DNA from: Paulinella micropora
Lineage: Eukaryota > Cercozoa > Imbricatea > Euglyphida > Paulinellidae
Assembly (NCBI GenBank): GCA_019918135.1
Contig: WBZZ01002600.1
Location: 42,501-106,500 of the forward strand
DNA length: 64,000 nt
Direction: 5' to 3'
This document shows positions 19,725 to 31,265 of this stretch, one piece after another (position 1 is the first letter of the stretch; every line of letters begins with the position of its first letter). The notes beneath the pieces were generated by a model that saw nothing but the letters and a program-made list of their open reading frames with translations, did not search any database and was not told where the DNA came from. A program made the position numbers and the translations under genes.

Positions 19725-20174
19725 ACGTATTTTTTTAGGCAGAGCACTAGTAGTGACATGAATAAAAGTTTCTGGTTTTACTCAAGTGTCCGATTCTTTC
19801 TGCTGGATCCCAAATCTTGGGATTGCCTTTTTTTGATCTTGCCCCCAGGCGACGCTGGAAGAAAAATTCAGGCAAAAGGAAAAATTAATAGTCGTGGGGA
19901 CGACGGTGTTCTTGTTAACTTGTCTTTGCTTCAACTCTCCTTTCCCCTCCTGCCGAAGGTTGTTGGTGCACATCCTGGAGAAGGGGAGAAGAGATATTAG
20001 TCCAGTACTAAACGTGACCCTCCCCCGCCAGTAGCTGGCTTCCACCTCGTCACAAACCTTTTGGTTGGCAGGGCTAGAGAAGAGGAGCCGAAAGAGAAGA
20101 GGAGATTTGTTTTCTTTTTGGGGGTGAGTGCACAAAAAAAACCCCTCCCTAACTCCCCTCCTCTCCCCGTTCTG

Positions 20175-20285
20175 CCCGTCCCGTGAAGTACTTCGTTTTC
20201 CCGCGTGGCCAAGAACGCGCCGACGAGCGCGGGCCGTCCCCAGCAAAAGAAGTCAAGGAAGGCGCGCGACGGGGGGTGCCCTGAC
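20175..20285 (+). pseudogene. Fragment of the Bro-like/HNH gene (copy 1)
   Basis: About 100 nt encode VKYFVFPRGQERADERGPSP and end GARRGVP, then a stop. This matches residues ~95-135 of the HNH protein at 18117 (VKYFVFPRGQKRADETGPSP) with several changes, so it is a diverged partial gene copy and not a product of the recent large duplication. It is followed by another open piece (20286-20430) whose SRGIPARYLGLAKLA resembles EGVPARHLHLVAQA in the large HNH-tailed protein at 60757-63350. The two pieces together suggest remains of a related gene. Unit 2: about 39154-39264. Confidence 0.75.
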
Positions 20286-20462
20286 AAGTGAATTTCAGCT
20301 GCGCTCGGAGCAGCTCAATGCCGTGCGCGACGGCCACGCGGATGCACGAGAATTCTTCGAAAGCCGCGGCATCCCCGCCAGATACCTGGGTTTGGCAAAG
20401 TTGGCGAGTTCTGATATAAGCTTGCCTTAGTTTCTTCAACGTCGCTCATCGACTCACGCGGT

Positions 20463-20651
20463 GTGCAGGGAATGTTGTCAACATCTAGCATGTCACGCAG
20501 CACAGTCGCAAGGCGTGCCACCAATCACTGCGTACATCTGCTGCTGTGCCTCTGTACTTTGGGGCTCTGGCTCCCTTACTGGCTCTTAGCCTGTTTCGAG
20601 CAGTGTCAGAGATTCGGACAAAAATCTTCTGATTCGCCATCCGCGCCATAG
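20463..20651 (+). CDS. Small single-span membrane protein (copy 1)
   Basis: A 62-residue frame with one strong hydrophobic segment, HLLLCLCTLGLWLPYWLLAC, followed by a short polar tail. The H-L-L-L...GLW.PYWLL arrangement resembles small membrane peptides known from some phages and bacteria, but I cannot assign a family. It lies between gene fragments and the F-box-like gene, on the same strand as that gene. A chance frame is possible. Confidence 0.4.
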   Translation: MQGMLSTSSMSRSTVARRATNHCVHLLLCLCTLGLWLPYWLLACFEQCQRFGQKSSDSPSAP

Positions 20652-20793
20652 ACGCCCCCACCCCTCCTTACGTTCACCTCAATTAAGAAGCCCCCCCCCC
20701 CCTGTCCAAACCTAATCTTTTTTGTGGTTTGTTCGTCAATTGTTTTCTTCTGTTTTGTTACTTCTTCAAATGTTTTTTGCACCACAGCTTACC

Positions 20794-21445
20794 ATGAACC
20801 GTGGTCCAATGAAGAAAAAGCCCAAGCTAGTGCACACCGGGCTGTTCGTCGCGCATCTGAACGCACTGCCCAAGGAACTGCTGCGACAGCTGGCCTCATG
20901 GTCTCCGCCGTCCGCGGCCGTGCTGGGCACGACCTGTCGCAGCCTCAGCCGGAGTCTGCTTTTGTTGGCCACCGAGGCAGAGGAAGAACACCTGGCCAGT
21001 GTGCGCAAGTCGGTCGGCGAAGAGATTGAACTTCAACGCCGGCAAACGCTATGACTGTGCTGGACCCGTCGTGACAACTCTGGAGGTTTACTACCACCAA
21101 AGCGTCTCAGCTGACAGCACCCGGGTTAGGTTCAAGCTGTGGATCCGCGGCGCCGACGATCTGTGCAAGCAATGCGGTAAACGCAATAATTCTATGACGC
21201 AGTGTCTGGGCAACGAAACATTCTACGCGCGGAGCCGCGCTGAATTCGATGCCGTACTGAAACGTGTGGTCTCGGTACAGATGCTCAACCTGTTAGGAGA
21301 TGTCTACATGAAGAATACCGACTACGACAAGGGTGTTTATACCTGGATGGACTTGCTCCGGAAAGGTGTGACGGGGCCTGTCAGCCCTCACTGGGTCTAT
21401 CGGGATGGTAGACGATTCTGCTTATACTGCAAAGAGTCGGAATAG
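20794..21445 (+). pseudogene. F-box-like protein with frameshift (copy 1)
   Basis: From ATG 20794 (MNRGPMKKK) the protein has an F-box-like motif at about residues 20-60: LNALPKELLRQLASW followed by TTCRSLSRSLLLLA. That frame ends at 21054 (RRQTL), but protein-like sequence continues one base away (LNFNAGKRYDCAGP...) to a stop at 21445. The tail contains CKQCGKRN and FCLYCKE, two CxxC pairs that could bind zinc. One indel near 21030 would give a single product of about 215 residues. F-box proteins link substrates to SCF ubiquitin ligases and are frequent in large amoebal and algal viruses. Unit 2 shares the frameshift (39775-40426). Confidence 0.65.
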
Positions 21446-21500
21446 CCACCGTTCGACAGCAAAAGCTGGGCGGCTCAGGGGCAGGCCTTTTTTTAACATC

Positions 21501-22335
21501 ACAAAATTCACAGGGCGTGCCACGTTGCCAGCATGCAGCGCAAGAAGGCAGCACCAGCAGATTTTGCTGCCACAGTCATATCAGCCGATATGAAACCGCC
21601 AGTGAAGATCCCATCTTGCCGCCGCGCCGCGAAAGATTTCAAAGGAAAAATTGTGTTTCGCCTTTGCGTTGGAATCAATACCTGCTACACTACCGATACG
21701 CATTTTATTCTGACGTACCTTGAAGGCGCGGTAGAACACGGCGCGAACAGCAACATTACTATGCTTGCCGCACTTTTACATTGGCAACTTTGGAACCCTC
21801 GCACAATGCAAGCGTGGAAATCATATCTTGAGTGGGACGGAGCTGGTGATAACACCGCGTGGGCGATGCTGGGTTTCCTTGGGCTCAATGTCGTTGACAG
21901 AGGAATCCGTTTCCAAGTAGAGTCACATCGCAAGCCACCAGGGCACGGGCACGATGGAGATGATCAGGAATTTCGAGTTATGGATATCGGGTGGAAGAGC
22001 ACCTTCCTGACAACTAACATCGCTCAAGCGTTATTAAAGCTCATTCTTGCATTCAAGAAGCAGCACAAGAAGAGGCATGTGCTGGTTGTTCTCGGATGTA
22101 ACTACGACTGGATGACTCATTTTAGCCCGTGTATGAACAAGAGTTTCAAAAACTACAACAAACCCTTGGCATATAGAATCACCAAGAAAGATCCTGACGC
22201 TTTGCCGACTGTAGAGATCGCTACTTGGGGAGACGCACAGGATTTTCATGGAGTGCGTGATGATCCCAGAGGAGAACCGATCAATTTGTTTATCGGACGC
22301 CCCGGTAATAATATTATCTATCTTTCTCTTTCTCG

Positions 22336-22393
<58 letters not shown>

Positions 22394-23505
22394 TTCTCTC
22401 GTTCTATCTATCTATCTCTCTCTCTATTTATGACAGCGACCGACATGCCTCCCAAGCTTCCAGTCGGCTACTTCGTCAATCCGCGCCTGAAGAAGGATAT
22501 TCGTGCTTTGGCTACTAAATACCTAGGGCCGGATGAGCGAGCACATGTGGAGGAAATGTTAGCAGGTGGAAATTTGACCAGAGTAGAGGTGGATGGAGAT
22601 TACTTCGAAGGCGGCCTGCCCGGCCGTCCTGCTCATATGTCCTGTGTCGATGCAAAAGGCAAGGAATGGAGAGCAGAATTTCGATTGATCGACGAGCTAC
22701 CTGTAAATTGGATGGAGTTGCCTCAAGAACGACAGGAGAAAATGAACGCACTTACGCGTTTGACCGATGAAGAGCTGCTGTCCTTACCACGCACTTATTT
22801 TGTTAATGAAGGACGTCCTCCAGCTCACCCGAGATGGCGTGGTGCAAGACAGCTTACTAGCGAAGAAAAGCAGGAGCAGGATTTAGCATTTGGAAATGCT
22901 TCTGAGCCTTGGCGGAAAATTCTCACGTTGCTAAGATCGTCAGAGGAAAAAAAGCAATTTGCGTCCAAGCAGATGGTAGTTAGCGAATTGAAATCATGGA
23001 TGAGAATGCATGGTGTTGCAACGCAAAACTCCGATCGGAAACAGTTCAAGAAGGCAGAGCTTATTGAACAAGCGTGGAACCATTTCGAACGATGCGACTG
23101 TGGGTTCCCTGAGGAAGAAGAGCTTGGTGCTGCTCAGCCTGCAGAACCAGTGGCAGATTCAGAGGATGACTTATCTGATACTTCATCTTCCAGTTCATCA
23201 ACTGACTCATCGTCTGATCGATCTTCTGGTTCAGAGGAAGAAAAGCATGGTATTAGTTTTCTTCTTCTTCTTCTTCTTCTTCTTCTTCTTCTTCTTCTTC
23301 TTCTTCTTCTTCTTCTTCTTCTTCTTCTTCTTCTTCTTCTTGTTCTTCTCCTCCTTAACATGATGCTATCCATATTGTAGATGATTCAGATCGCTCCGAC
23401 GCAAGTTGGAGAATGCGTAACTCAGGAATCCGTTTGCGCGGACGTCGCCGCGCACGTCGTGCTGCGGGTGGACGTGGACGTGGACGTGGACGTGGTCGTA
23501 TGTGA
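21501..23505 (+). pseudogene. 5'-truncated DUF7869-like transposase-type gene (copy 2)
   Basis: The duplication junction cuts the gene inside its second coding exon. What remains is the exon part to 22304, then exons 22437-23249 and 23381-23505. The lost part is the upstream exon and the CEIC motif region. The first in-frame ATG is 21533 (MQRKKAAP). The core motifs (EWDGAGDN, GHGHDGDDQEF) and the Arg/Gly tail are kept. One substitution changes KLYLEWD to KSYLEWD. Both microsatellite introns are longer than in copy 1. A shortened protein could still be made if the upstream F-box gene region supplies a promoter. Confidence 0.75.
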
Positions 23506-24586
23506 TTATTTTTTTTGAATGAATTTTTCTGGGTCCGACTTTTTCATAATGGTTTTTGTCTAGGGCAACTGCAACTGTAACGCTTCTTCTAAAAACTGAA
23601 ATTAGAAATTTGTTTAACTCTGATAATGCACCAGAATCTGATGTGAAGCGTCCTCCCTCCGACCCATTCCCCCCCCCCACCCCCCCCCCTCCCCCCTCTA
23701 CGTACCAGCGTACGTCACAGCGGGCAAACAGAATTTTTTGAAGGTAAAACCATGTCTTAATATAGTAAAATGCTTAATATAAGCAAGAATAAACAGTAAA
23801 AGCAAATTCTGCATGTTCGGCATTGTTATCATCATAGATTCATGGTAGCCGGGACTACGAAAAAGGAGAAAGATTACCGTGTCGGACCGGTTCCTGCCCA
23901 CCTCTGAAGATGAAGTTAAAGTGTATTACAATTAATAAAAACATGTTTTAATATTATTTTTATATGTTCTGCAATCAGGGAATTCATTTCCTTTCATTTC
24001 CACACGTTTTCAAAAAAGTCCATATACTTCATGGAAAATTTCGGAAAAAGGGATACCCCCAAGATTGTCGAATGTTTAGTTCTCTCATGGGTAGATTATC
24101 TCTTTGATCTTAAAGGCAGATCGTGCTTGTCTCTCTCTCTTATTCCCCCGGTGCCAAGTCTGAGACTGTCGGAATTTAATTCAGCGTAAATTGTACTTTT
24201 TCCTCCTCAGACGCCGCAGGGTCGTTCTGGGGCACGGTTCGCAAGATCCGCGGGCTCCGAAAAAAAGTTCGCCTATTTCTGCTACTACAAACTCCGTCTA
24301 AGTCATCCGAAGAGTGGCTTCTCCAATGAGGCGGCGCACCTGGATGCCTGAAATGTTTGTTTCAAAGGTAACAACACAGGTAAATATTGTTGGTGCTCCG
24401 AGCGGGGTGTGTTGTTACCTTTGTTTGTGGAGTGAGGGGGGGGGTGCCTCCTCCCCGTCTGGAAGCAGCTGTCTTTGACCGGGGTCGCCCTAAGACCCGG
24501 TCGCGGCAACGCAGTGGTTTCTTCGCTATAGTCTTGAGAAACTTTTAATTAAAAAATATACAAGTTCTAGCGTGACCTCTCGCTGT
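23506..24586. other. Intergenic region (copy 2)
   Basis: Equivalent of 4522-5604: C-tract near 23670, AT-rich stretch, Fanzor 5'-end fragment at about 24282-24339 and the 16-bp inverted repeat at about 24363-24423. No gene is seen. Confidence 0.7.
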
Positions 24587-25631
24587 TCACGAGATGTCGA
24601 AATATGCCGTAAAAGCTAGGATGCCTTGCTCCGCCGCTTTTGTTAACCATTGCGAAGCCTGAGCCTCGTCCTCTGCCACGCCCGTGCCGTGTTGGTAGCA
24701 GCGTCCAAGGCGATACTGGGCCGGTGCGTGCCCTTGTTCCGCTGATTTGCGGAACAATTCCACCGCCTTGATCCAGTATGGCTCTGCCTCTTCCCATTCC
24801 TCGAACTTGCGCGTGTCATATGCGTAACAAAGCCCCAGCCGGAACTGCGCTTCCGCGTGGCCCTGCTCAGCCGCTTGGCTGAACCACCGCCTCGCCTCGG
24901 CCCAGCAGTGTGCTGCCTTGATCTCATCTTTTACCACGTCCATTTCTTCATGATAATCGTACCTCACGCAAGCCACGCCTGTGCCTTTTTCGTAGTGGAG
25001 CCCCATCTCGAACTGGGCTTTGGCATGGCCACGTTCGGCGGCTTGGCGATAGTACTCCATGGCCCGGGCGTCATCCTGGGCTACACCCCTACCCATCTCA
25101 TAGCAGATCCCGAGCGCCCACAAAGCGCTGACGAAGCACTGCTCTGCGGCCTTGCTGAACCATTCAGCTGCCTTCACATCGTCCTTGGCCACGACCGCGC
25201 CCTCGTCGTACCAGAGCCCCATTTGGTACTGCGCGGCTGCGTGGCCCTTTTCTGCTGCGAGGCGTAACCAGTGCAAAGCCTGAACCGTTCTTGACCACGC
25301 CCGTACCACCGTGGTTGCAAACTCCAACCTGGTACTGTGCGTCTGCGTTCCCCTGCATCGCTGCCCTGCGAAACCACTTCAGGGCCTGCTTCTGATCCTC
25401 GGCCACACCCTGACCAAGGTAATAACAAGCGCCCAGCTTGGCTTGCGCTTCTGCGTAGCCCTGCACCGCGGCCTTTCGGTACCATTTCGCGGCCTTGGGC
25501 GCGTTTTCCGCTGTGCCTTGGCCAAGCTGGTAACAACGCCCTAGCTGGAACTGGGCCTCTGCCTTGCCTCCCTCTGCCTCTTTTCGCAGAAATCGTAATC
25601 GTGCCTTGGCCTCGTTCTTAGAGGTATTCAT
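24587..25631 (-). pseudogene. Sel1-repeat protein with a frameshift (copy 2)
   Basis: Nearly identical to 5605-6649, with the same frame change in the middle of a Sel1 repeat. One substitution changes KAAEQGF to KAAEQCF, replacing the conserved Gly at the end of a repeat. Reading both frames together gives the same solenoid of about 345 residues. Confidence 0.85.
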
Positions 25632-25939
25632 ACTTGTGTTAGTACCAACTAATAAACAAAGGTCGCTACTCTTAGCCCTAAGTGCACCCCTTCTTCCCCT
25701 CCCCGCTCCCTATTCTTAGACGGGGGGGGGGGGCGCCCCCCCCCCCCTGGCCTTAATTAACAAAAAGGAGCCTTGGCTGAGAATTCGTTTCGGTAAACCG
25801 GTGCTTTCTTTTTGTCCCGCGACGACTTGGCCAGGTTTGTTTTGTTGGGCAAGAGATCTAGTGAGCCGAAGGAGCAGCAACAGCAGATCCCGGCCCGCCG
25901 GCGAAAGACCTCCTCTTTTTCAAACTGTAGACTAGACAA

Positions 25940-26224
25940 TCAAACCAGCAGGGCGGAATACATATCGTAGAGGCTATTAGCCTCACCTATCATAGCCAGG
26001 GTTGTGACAGTCACCTCGTTCAGACACATCCCTGTGTAGCTTTCCGGGCTGTAGGGAGCACAAAGCAAAACCTGTCGCAGGGGCCGGCGGGCGTGAATGC
26101 AGTGTTGGACAAAGAAAAAGAACACTGCTTTTTTGCCGTCACGCGACAAGTCAAAGACACGGGTTGAAAATGCGAACCGCGCTGGACTCCGCGGCAGGAG
26201 CTGGAGTTGAAAAGGGCGGGCCAA
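25940..26224 (-). CDS. Hypothetical 94-aa protein (copy 2)
   Basis: Duplicate of 6956-7240 with one substitution (HCMHAR to HCIHAR). No family recognised; it may be a chance or remnant frame. Confidence 0.35.
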   Translation of the reverse strand: MARPFQLQLLPRSPARFAFSTRVFDLSRDGKKAVFFFFVQHCIHARRPLRQVLLCAPYSPESYTGMCLNEVTVTTLAMIGEANSLYDMYSALLV

Positions 26225-26296
26225 AACCGCCGGGCCACCAATTCTGGCCTGCAGCTGCCCAATAACTGTTATTAAGATTTTAGCTCTGTCTTAGCC

Positions 26297-27645
26297 TTAG
26301 CTCGCGCATGCTGGCTGGCTAAGCTCGTGGGGGAGACCACAGGCTCGAATAAGCGATTCGTACATAGCAAGAATTAGAGACTCCGAAGTAGTGAGCGAAA
26401 GTGTCGTAAAATATTGTGTGTTGTCTAGATGTTTTTGCAGAACAACGCCCTTGGTCTTAGCTATCGATTCGCCGCCGGCAGAGGTTGGCGCGCGGGCAAG
26501 ACTGCTGGCTAGGGCCAAAGCTGCGCCAAACTGGGCCGGCTTCTCGCACTGCGGCGAATGTCCGCTTTGTTTCACAATGACGCACGGCACCGTGCTGCCA
26601 GACAGAGAGGAAAAGTTTTCGCCCTGTTGGCAGGGCATGATAGGGTCGTGCTCTCCGTAAATTAGTGCCATAGGCACAGATGCTCCCAAAAGCTTCGGAA
26701 GAGAGGGCGAAGTCCAGCGGGCGTGTCCTTCCCACCAGCTCACGACTATGTTGCTGCCGACAAAAGAGTCGCCCACTGCGCACGGGCGGCCCAAAATTTC
26801 GAGCCAGTAATATGCATTTGCGGAGTAGCGCAGATAATCAAACCAAGTGTGGCAGAAAAAGCCTTGCAACTTCCAGGAATGCACAAAACGGAGTAGTCTG
26901 TGCAGGGGGCTCAGCTTAAAAAAATGGCCCAGTACGTTCCGTACCTGCCCAACAAGGGGAAGAGCCCCGCAGGCGCTGCCAGGATCACACGAGCAACTCG
27001 TTGGCTTGCCCGTACAGCCAGCCTCGCCGCCACATGGCCTCCAAACGAATGCCCCAAGACGTCTGGTCTCTCAAGACTCATTTGCACAATGTACGACTCA
27101 ACGATCTCCGCTAACAAGTCGGTGGCATTGTCTCCCTTGGTCTGTAGTAGGCAAGCGGGCGTGGGCAGGCGTCCGAACCCCGGCAAATTGAGCAAATGGA
27201 CTTCTTCGTATGACTCGAGCAGAAAACGCAGCGTGTGCAGATAAAACAAGGCGCCACTCGAGACTCCGTGCACAACCACCAGGTTCCTGCCAAGGGGGGA
27301 GGGCATGCCTCCAAGGGGGGCTGTAAGGCGCGCCTTTAAAGAGTGCAGACTAACTGCAAAGCCCTTGGCCGGCAGCGGAAGATCTGTGATGTTTCTTGTA
27401 ATAGCAACATCCTGGTGCAGGTTCTGAAACACGCGCAATATCTCAGACTCCGCCTCGTCCAGCCCGTTGGCGCGGCTAGGAAGGAGGAGGGACGCGGGGG
27501 ACTTCTCCTTCGAGCTCTGCGCACATCGATGCCAAACAAAAAGAGCGCTTGTCGCGATCGTGAATAACAAAAAAATGACTGAGGACACAAGTCCGGACAG
27601 AAAAAGCACAATGTAAAACCGGGCACAGGCCAGGGCTGAGCGCAT
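26297..27645 (-). CDS. Alpha/beta-hydrolase, two frames joined at a slippery site (copy 2)
   Basis: This is the better-preserved copy. Frame 1 runs from ATG 27645 to a stop at 26911-26913 and holds the membrane anchor, HGVSSG and the GHSFGG nucleophile elbow. Frame 2 (-1) is open from the slippery heptamer (complement of the A-run 26918-26924) to 26297 and holds WFDYLRYSANAYYW, the acid motif GEHDP and the catalytic-histidine motif SGHSP. With a -1 shift at T TTT TTA, or one extra T, the product is a complete alpha/beta-hydrolase of about 450 residues. The residues of the expected Ser-Asp-His triad are all present, split across the two frames. Function is probably ester or lipid hydrolysis; the substrate is unknown. 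Confidence 0.78.
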
Positions 27646-27689
27646 TAATACAATCTCTCTATTACTAAACAAGTGCCGTGAGAAAAGGG

Positions 27690-30600
27690 GATGCACTTGT
27701 CTGCGAACGAGCAGCACACCCCCCCCCCCCCTCCTTTGTGCGCCCGTCTGAGAAGAAGGAGTAGCGGTGAGAGGGAGGGGGGAGACAGACGGAAGGCGGA
27801 GGAGAGATGGAGAGGCGGAAGAGAGAGGAAAGGGGGGGGGGCGCCCCCCCCTTTCTTCCTTTCACCTGAGCCCCCTGAGCCCGGGGGGCTCAAAGAACAG
27901 GGAGCGGAACCGAAAAAAACTAAGAAGATACCACTGAGCCGGATATGCAGGGGGGGGGGGGGCGCCGCCCCGCCCTTGGCACTCCCCCCCCCCCCTGCAT
28001 GCCCAAATCCTTTCTTCCACCCTTCCCTCACCTGAGCCCAGGGGGCTCAAGGAGCAGGGGGAGGGGGGGGGGAAGAGGGAGGGGGGTGAGAGGAAGACGG
28101 AATGAGCTAAATCCCCGTCCGAGAACTACTAGGAGAGAGAGAGGAGCAGAGGAGGATTTTCATGCCCCCCAACCCATGCACCTGTCTGAGAAGAAGGAGC
28201 AGCGGGGAGAGGGAAGGCGGCAAGGAGAAGGGAGGAGGAAGGGGCGCGCTAAAAAAGTACACATTTTTCTAATTAAATTTCGACCGTCTTAGGCTTGGCA
28301 TCCGGGGGCTAGCAAATGGGCAGAGAGAGGATAGAGGGAGGGGGGAAGGTAGAGGGAAGGGGGAGGAGAAAGGGAAGGGGGAGGGGGGGGGGAGAGGAAG
28401 ACGGAATGAGCTAAACCCCCGTCCGAGAACTACTAGGAGAGAGAGAGGAGCGGGGGAGGGTTTTCATGCCCCCCCCCCCATCCATGCACCTGTCTGAGAA
28501 GAAGGAGCAGCGGTGAGAGGGAAGGCAGCAAGGAGAGGGAAGGGTGGAGGGGCGCGATGAAAAAGTACTTTTTTTTTTATTAAATTTCGACAGTCTTAGG
28601 CTTTGGCACCCGAGGGCTAGCAATTGGACGGGGGTAGGATAGAAGGAAAAAAAACAGAGGGAACGGGAGGAGCGAGGGAGGGGGAAGACAGAGGGAAGGC
28701 GGAGGGGAGATTGAGAGGCGGAAGAGAGAGGGAATGGGGGAGGGGAGACGGGATGAGCCAAATCCACGTCCGAGAACTACTAGGAGAGAGTGGGGCTGGG
28801 GAGGATTTTATGCCCCCCCCCCCTCGTCTGAGAACGAGCACGCCCCTTCTTCCTCGTGCGCCCGTCTGAGAAGAAGGAGCAGCGGTGAGAGGGAAGGCGG
28901 CAAGGAGAGGGAGGGGGGAGGGGCGCGCTGCAAAAGTATAATTTCTTTGTATTAAATTTCGACAGTTTTAGACTTAGCACCCGGGGAGCTAGCAAATGGA
29001 CGGAGAGAGGATAGAGGGAGGGGGGGGGGGCGCACTGAAAAAGTATAATTTTTTTAATGAAATTTCGACAGCCTTAGGCACCCGAGGGCTAGCAAATGGA
29101 AGGGGGTAGGAAGAATGAGGGGGCAAGACAGAGGGGACGGGGAGGAGAGAGGGAGGGAGGAGACAGAGGGAAGGCGGAGGAGAGATGGAGAGGCGGAAGA
29201 GAGAGAAGGAAGGGGGAAGACGGGATGAGCCAAATCCCCGTCCGAGAACTACGAGGAGAGAGTGGGCAGGGGAGGGTTTTATGCCCCCCGACCCATGCAC
29301 CTGTCTGAGAACGAGCACGCCTCTCCTTTCTTGTGTGCCTACCCGAGAAGGAGCAAAGGGGAGATTAGTGTGGGGGAAGGGGTGCGCTGCAAAAGTACAA
29401 TCTACGCTGAATTAAATTTCGACATTCTTAGACTTAGCACCCGGGGGGCTAGCAAATGGACGAAGAGAGGATAGAGGGAGGGGGGAAGGCAAAGGGAAGG
29501 GGAGGAGAGAGGGAGGGAGGAAGATAGAGGAAAGGGGAAAGTGAGAGGGAAGGGAGAAGAAAAAGGGTAGGGGGAGGGGGGGGGGGGAAGGGCGGGATGA
29601 GCCAGATCCCCGTCCGAGAACTACTAGGGGAGAGTGGGGCAAGGGAGGGTTTTATGCCCCCCCCCCCCCAATCCATGCACTTGTCTGAGAACGAGCAGCA
29701 CTCCTTCCCCTTGTGCGCCCGTCCGAGAAGAAGGAGCAGCGGTGAGAGGGAAGGCGGCCAGGTGAGGGAGGGGGAGGGGCGCGCTGAAAAAGTACAATCT
29801 ACGCTGAATTAAATTTCGACAGTCTTCGGCTTAGGCACCCGAGGGCTAGCAAATGGACGGGGGTAGGATAGAAGGAGGGGGCAAGACAGAGGGAACGGGG
29901 GGAGAGAGGGAGGGGGGAGACAGAGGGAAGGCGGAGGAGAGATGGAGAGGCGGAAGAGAGAGGAAGGGGTGGGGGGCGCCCCCCCCATTTCTTCCTTTCA
30001 CCTGAGCCCCTGAGCCCGGGGGGCTCAAAGAACAGGGAGCGGAACCGAAAAAAAACTAAGAAGATACCACTGAGCCGAATCCGCAGGGGGGGGGGCGCCG
30101 TCCCACCCTTGGCACCCCCCCCCTCCCCCTGCATGGCCAAATCCTTTCTTCCACCCTTCCGTCCCCTGCGCCCGGGGGGGCTCAAGGAGCAGGGGGAGGG
30201 GGGGGGGGGGGAAGAGGGAGGGGGGTGAGAGGAAGACGGAATGAGCTAAATCCCCGTCCGAAAACTACTAGGAGAGAGAGAGAGAGGAGCGGAGGAGGAT
30301 TTTCATGCCCCCAACCCATGCACCTGTCTGAGAAGAAGGAGCAGCGGGGAGAGGGAATGCGGCAAGGAGAAGGGAGGAGGAAGGGGCGCGCTGAAAAAGT
30401 ACAATCTACGCTGAATTAAATTTCGACAGTCTTAGGCACCCGAGGCTAGCAAATGGACGGGGGTAAGAAGAAAGGAAGGGGCAAGACAGAGGGGACGGGG
30501 AGGAGAGAGGGAGGGGGAAGACAGAGGGAAGGCGGAGGCAATATGGAGAGGCAGCAGAGAGAGGGACGGGGGGCGCCCCCCGTCCCTCCACCTGCGCCCC

Positions 30601-31145
30601 CCTGAGCCCGGGGGCTCAAAGAACAGGGGGCAGAACCAAAAAAAAAACTAGGAAAATACCACTGAGCACATGCAGGGGCGCCCCCCCCCCCCCAATTCTC
30701 CGGACCCGGATCTGCAGCTGGGGGAGGGGCGCCGCCCCTTTGGCACCCTCCCCCCCCCAGCTGCATCCCAAAATCCTTTCTTGCACCCTTCTCCCTTTCC
30801 CCCCCTGAGCCCAGGGGGCTCAAGGAGCAGGGGAAGGGGGGGGGGAAAGAGGGAGGGGGAAGACAGAGGGAAGGGGGAGGGGGGTACGAGGAAGATGGAA
30901 TGAGCTAACCCCCCGTCCGAGAACTACTAGGAGAGAGAGAGGAGCGGGGAGGGTTTTCATGCCCCCCCCCCCCCCAATCCATGCACCTGTCTGAGAAAGC
31001 AGACCCCTCCTCCCTTGTGCGCCCGTCTGAAAAGAAGGAGCAGCGGTGAGAAGGAAGGCAGCAAGGAGAGGGAAGGGTGGAGGGGCGCGCTGAAAAAGTA
31101 CAATCTACGCTGAATTAAATTTCGACAGTCTCAGGGGTTTGGAAT
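27690..31145. repeat. GC-rich tandem repeat array (copy 2)
   Basis: Equivalent of 8690-12170, with the same order of units and inserted palindromic elements. It differs mainly in lengths of G and C runs and a few substitutions, so homopolymer length is the fastest-changing character between the units. Marker CGTCCGAGAACTACTAGG occurs near 28118, 28428, 28768, 29238, 29611 and 30917. Confidence 0.9.
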
Positions 31146-31265
31146 CATGTTCGTGCTGACATCAGTCCAAACGAGTTTGGGCACAGGGTGCGCAAGAAAA
31201 AAACAGTTTTTAATATTGTCAATAAAAATCTAGCCCCGCCAGAGAGTCTAATATCAGAGCGGGCC

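Larger units (their letters stand above)
2552..21500 (+). repeat. Large direct duplication, unit 1 (18,949 bp)
   Basis: This is the first unit of a head-to-tail duplication. Unit 2 begins at 21501 with the same ACAAAATTCACAGGGCG sequence that starts here inside the DUF7869-like exon. The tetranucleotide CATC stands just before the left boundary (2548-2551), at the junction (21497-21500) and at the far end (40478-40481), a microhomology join. Gene order and sequence are the same in both units apart from sparse substitutions, homopolymer and microsatellite lengths and a few small indels. Confidence 0.95.
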
